From assembly GCA_019313505.1 (NCBI GenBank), contig JAFDBA010000103.1, positions 1 to 7,708 on the forward strand: DNA of 7,708 bases. Reading direction: 5' to 3'. Source of the stretch: Deltaproteobacteria bacterium. GTDB taxonomy: Bacteria; Desulfobacterota; Desulfobacteria; Desulfobacterales; UBA11574. The position numbers and the translations under genes were made by a program. Shown piece after piece: positions 6,217 through 7,708 of this stretch; within the stretch, counting starts at the first letter, position 1, and each line of letters starts with the position of its first letter. The notes below the pieces were generated by a model. It did no database searches. It saw only the letters and a program-made list of their open reading frames with translations, and was not told the DNA's origin.

Positions 6217-6259
6217 TTCCGCCTATATTTGTGCCATATGGCATAATCTTTGGGCGGAA
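6217..6259. repeat. Nested inverted repeat just before the PP-loop gene
   Basis: TTCCGCC (6217-6223) pairs with GGCGGAA (6253-6259), and centred between them TGCCATATGGCA (6232-6243) is a perfect palindrome. The arms are placed almost symmetrically, with 8 and 9 bases on each side of the core. It ends 21 bases before one possible ATG (6281) and 69 bases before the preferred one (6329), so it should be part of the leader or promoter of that gene. No partner protein can be named. Confidence 0.55.
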
Positions 6260-6310
6260 CTAAAATTAATCCAGTTAATCATGTCAATCTTATCTAAAAA
6301 AATATCAGTT

Positions 6311-6316
6311 AGGAAG
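6311..6316 (+). promoter_or_regulatory. Probable ribosome binding site for the PP-loop gene
   Basis: AGGAAG lies 12 bases before the ATG at 6329, slightly far but the only purine-rich box near either start. The alternative ATG at 6281 is preceded only by A/T-rich sequence. Confidence 0.5.
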
Positions 6317-6328
6317 TTCTCGTTTATC

Positions 6329-7324
6329 ATGAATTTATCAATAAAGAAAGTGCGGGCTTTGGGCCTTTGTTCGGGCGGCCTCGACAGTATACTTTCAGCC
6401 CTGGTTCTACAAAAACAGGGAATAGCAGTTGAATGGGTGACTTTTGAAACACCGTTCTTTTCATCTGAAAAGGCTATGCAGGCATCGAACTTTACAGGTA
6501 TATCATTATCGGTCAGGAATATAACCCAGGTTTATATGAAGATGATGAAAAGTCCTGACTGCATTTATGGAAAGTATATGAACCCTTGCATGGACTGCCA
6601 TTCTTTAATGTTCAGGCTTGGCGGCGCAATAATGAATGAAAATAGATTTGATTTTCTTTTCAGCGGCGAGGTCCTTGGCCAGCGTCCCATGTCCCAGAAC
6701 CGGCAGTCTCTTCGTTATGTGGAGAAACAGTCCGGGTTTGACGGCTACATACTGCGCCCTTTAAGTGCAAAAAGACTGCCTGTAACCATACCTGAAAAAG
6801 AAGGGCTGGTAAACAGGGAGCTTTTGCTGGATATTTCAGGGCGATCCCGAAAACCCCAGATAAAACTTGCCGAAGAATTTGGAATTAAGAGCTATCCTTC
6901 TCCTGCGGGCGGTTGCCTTCTGACAGACAAAGGCTATTCGTCCCGGCTGAAAGACCTTTTTGTCCACCAGGATTCCTATTCGGAAGAAGAACTTCATCTT
7001 TTAAAACATGGACGACATCTTCGCTTGAACGAAAACACTAAAATAATCGTTGGACGAACCCTAAAGGATAATGAAAAAATAATACAATATTACAACCTGT
7101 CCGTGGATACCATAATTAAAGTAAAAAACTTTCCGGGCCCCACAGTTCTTATGCCCCACGGAGGCGGCAAAGAAATGATGATTCTGGCGGCGTCAATATG
7201 TGCGGGCTACAGTAAGGCTCCGAAAATAACACCTGTTGAAGTTGGAGCTGTAACCCCCAAAGGAAATGAAACCTTCAAGGTCATCGGTATCCCACCGGCC
7301 GATATTCGGCATTTTCTACTATAG
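6329..7324 (+). CDS. PP-loop tRNA thiolation-type enzyme with C-terminal NFACT-R-like domain
   Basis: The protein has 331 residues from this start; the ATG at 6281 would give 347. The N-terminal half is a PP-loop ATP pyrophosphatase: a hydrophobic strand, then SGGLDS (15-20), as in MnmA/ThiI enzymes that adenylate a base before putting sulfur in. NPCMDC gives Cys87 and Cys90, and SPAGGCLLTD gives Cys196. By analogy with MnmA, which uses two cysteines, these may carry or transfer the sulfur; this is inference. Residues about 225-330 (TKIIVGRTLKDNEKI, then VKNFPGPTVLMPHG) resemble the NFACT-R (DUF814) RNA-binding domain of Rqc2/FbpA-type proteins. The likely role is sulfur modification of tRNA or another RNA, with an unknown target base. 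It lacks the THUMP and rhodanese domains of ThiI and the C-terminal barrels of MnmA, so neither symbol is used. The gene appears monocistronic and has a hairpin-rich leader. Confidence 0.85.
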   Translation: MNLSIKKVRALGLCSGGLDSILSALVLQKQGIAVEWVTFETPFFSSEKAMQASNFTGISLSVRNITQVYMKMMKSPDCIYGKYMNPCMDCHSLMFRLGGAIMNENRFDFLFSGEVLGQRPMSQNRQSLRYVEKQSGFDGYILRPLSAKRLPVTIPEKEGLVNRELLLDISGRSRKPQIKLAEEFGIKSYPSPAGGCLLTDKGYSSRLKDLFVHQDSYSEEELHLLKHGRHLRLNENTKIIVGRTLKDNEKIIQYYNLSVDTIIKVKNFPGPTVLMPHGGGKEMMILAASICAGYSKAPKITPVEVGAVTPKGNETFKVIGIPPADIRHFLL

Positions 7325-7606
7325 CACCTTCCCCGAATAAACTAAGATTTTAAAAAGGGGGGTTGAAATCCTTTGCCTTATAGAATTTCTGTGTTCGTTT
7401 TACACTTCTGTTTCCTTCTTTTTGAACTATTCGGAATTTCCGAATAGTTTCTTCAGACCCATGTTCTGCCTCATTATAGATATTTTTATATTTTGGATGG
7501 CTATCCGCACTCCAACACGATCATGAAAGTTAGATGGAAGGCGAGATTTACAAATACTCTGTTATAGCCCTCCATTTTTGTCGTTTTAACCTGAGGCCCA
7601 CATTAT
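7325..7606. other. Non-coding region after the PP-loop gene
   Basis: No gene with a credible start, ribosome binding site and motif was found on either strand. A minus-strand frame of about 45 codons (roughly 7440-7575) lacks an upstream ATG. A 24-codon frame starts with ATGGAGGGC around 7570 on the minus strand. Neither is convincing, though decayed coding sequence cannot be ruled out. No tRNA fold was found. The main structure is the inverted repeat at 7425-7449. Confidence 0.5.
7425..7449 (+). terminator. Perfect 12-base inverted repeat, candidate terminator of the PP-loop gene
   Basis: AACTATTCGGAA (7425-7436) and TTCCGAATAGTT (7438-7449) are exact reverse complements around a single T; as RNA this would form about 10 pairs with an AAUUU loop. 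A short pyrimidine-rich run (TTTCTTC) follows on the plus strand, so it could end transcription of the gene that stops 100 bases upstream. The stem is AT-rich and the U-run is broken, so it may equally be a protein-binding palindrome. Confidence 0.45.
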
Positions 7607-7708
7607 TGTGACAGTTAATGTGTCATAAAAGCTTGACTTACGACAAATAAAAGACTATTTTGTCGCGTAAAACTTGTTTTGTGACAAAAAAATGCCAAAA
7701 TACATCTC
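7607..7708 (+). mobile_element. Candidate left end of a TnsB/TniA-type transposon, body beyond the window
   Basis: GACA cores occur in direct orientation at 7610, 7642 and 7683, each followed by an A/T-rich tail ending in AAxG or ATG. TGTC cores occur in the opposite orientation at 7621 and 7661. They form pairs: TGACA/TGTCA (7609-7625), CGACAAA/TTTGTCG (7641-7665) and the perfect odd palindrome TTTTGT-G-ACAAAA (7677-7689). Ends of Tn7-, Tn5053- and CAST-like elements begin with 5'-TGT and carry several such transposase sites with GACA/TGTC cores. Here TGTGACAG starts at 7607. No transposase or second end is visible, so this is a hypothesis; an operator cluster is the main alternative. Confidence 0.35.
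7633..7661 (+). promoter_or_regulatory. Candidate sigma70-type promoter overlapped by an inverted repeat
   Basis: TTGACT (7633-7638) and TATTTT (7656-7661) are separated by 17 bases, the ideal spacing. They point rightward toward a gene outside the window. The CGACAAA/TTTGTCG inverted repeat (7641-7665) covers the spacer and the -10, which is where a repressor, or a transposase that represses its own gene, would bind. Confidence 0.45.

Noticed and set aside
6281..6328. Upstream ATG for the PP-loop gene
   Set aside because: There is no Shine-Dalgarno before it, and it adds 16 residues ahead of the strand that leads to the PP-loop. It cannot be excluded, since the box before 6329 is somewhat distant.
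7325..7606. tRNA or small coding gene after the PP-loop gene
   Set aside because: No cloverleaf arms or T-loop sequence were found on either strand, and the short minus-strand frames lack a start codon or credible features.

Overview
The window reads as ordinary chromosome of a Desulfobacterota-type bacterium, probably Desulfobacterales. This is an inference from gene style: a HEFNN-type hybrid histidine kinase, an exported DUF3108 protein, a BadF/HgdC-like activase start, a PP-loop/NFACT-R thiolase, AT-rich intergenic DNA, and the short degenerate repeats between genes. There is no rRNA, tRNA, CRISPR array or complete transposon in it.

Layout: positions 1-74 hold the first 24 codons of a leftward gene whose N-terminus looks like an acyl-CoA dehydratase activase (ASKHA ATPase). 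A gene-poor stretch follows, then a small exported protein of unknown function (440-931). A 272-base gap filled with small repeats leads into a rightward run of four closely spaced genes. These are an HD-domain phosphohydrolase (1204-1962), an exported DUF3108 protein (1988-2809), a hybrid receiver/kinase/receiver protein (2880-4373) and a receiver-HD-GYP response regulator (4406-5440). Endonuclease III (nth, 5470-6108, minus strand) converges on that run with only 29 bases between stop codons. After a short region with three kinds of repeat comes a PP-loop sulfur-transfer enzyme fused to an NFACT-R-like RNA-binding domain (6329-7324). The last 384 bases have no gene but contain a strong inverted repeat and, at the right edge, a cluster of GACA/TGTC motifs.

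How the genes may work together: the last two genes of the four-gene run form a plausible signalling pair. The hybrid protein would feed phosphate to, or drain it from, the HD-GYP regulator, whose output should be hydrolysis of cyclic di-GMP. The striking point is that the hybrid protein's ATP-binding domain looks broken. The adenine-binding Asp of the G1 box is His, and the F box, ATP lid and G2 box are missing, while the phospho-accepting His and the C-terminal receiver are intact. Its first receiver also lacks the usual acidic pair. It may therefore be a phosphotransfer or phosphatase scaffold rather than a kinase.

The other places worth a look are the right edge, which may be the end of a TnsB/TniA-type transposon or an operator-covered promoter, the PP-loop/NFACT-R fusion with its hairpin-rich leader, and a 34-base palindromic insert flanked by a perfect 9-base repeat at 1018-1069.
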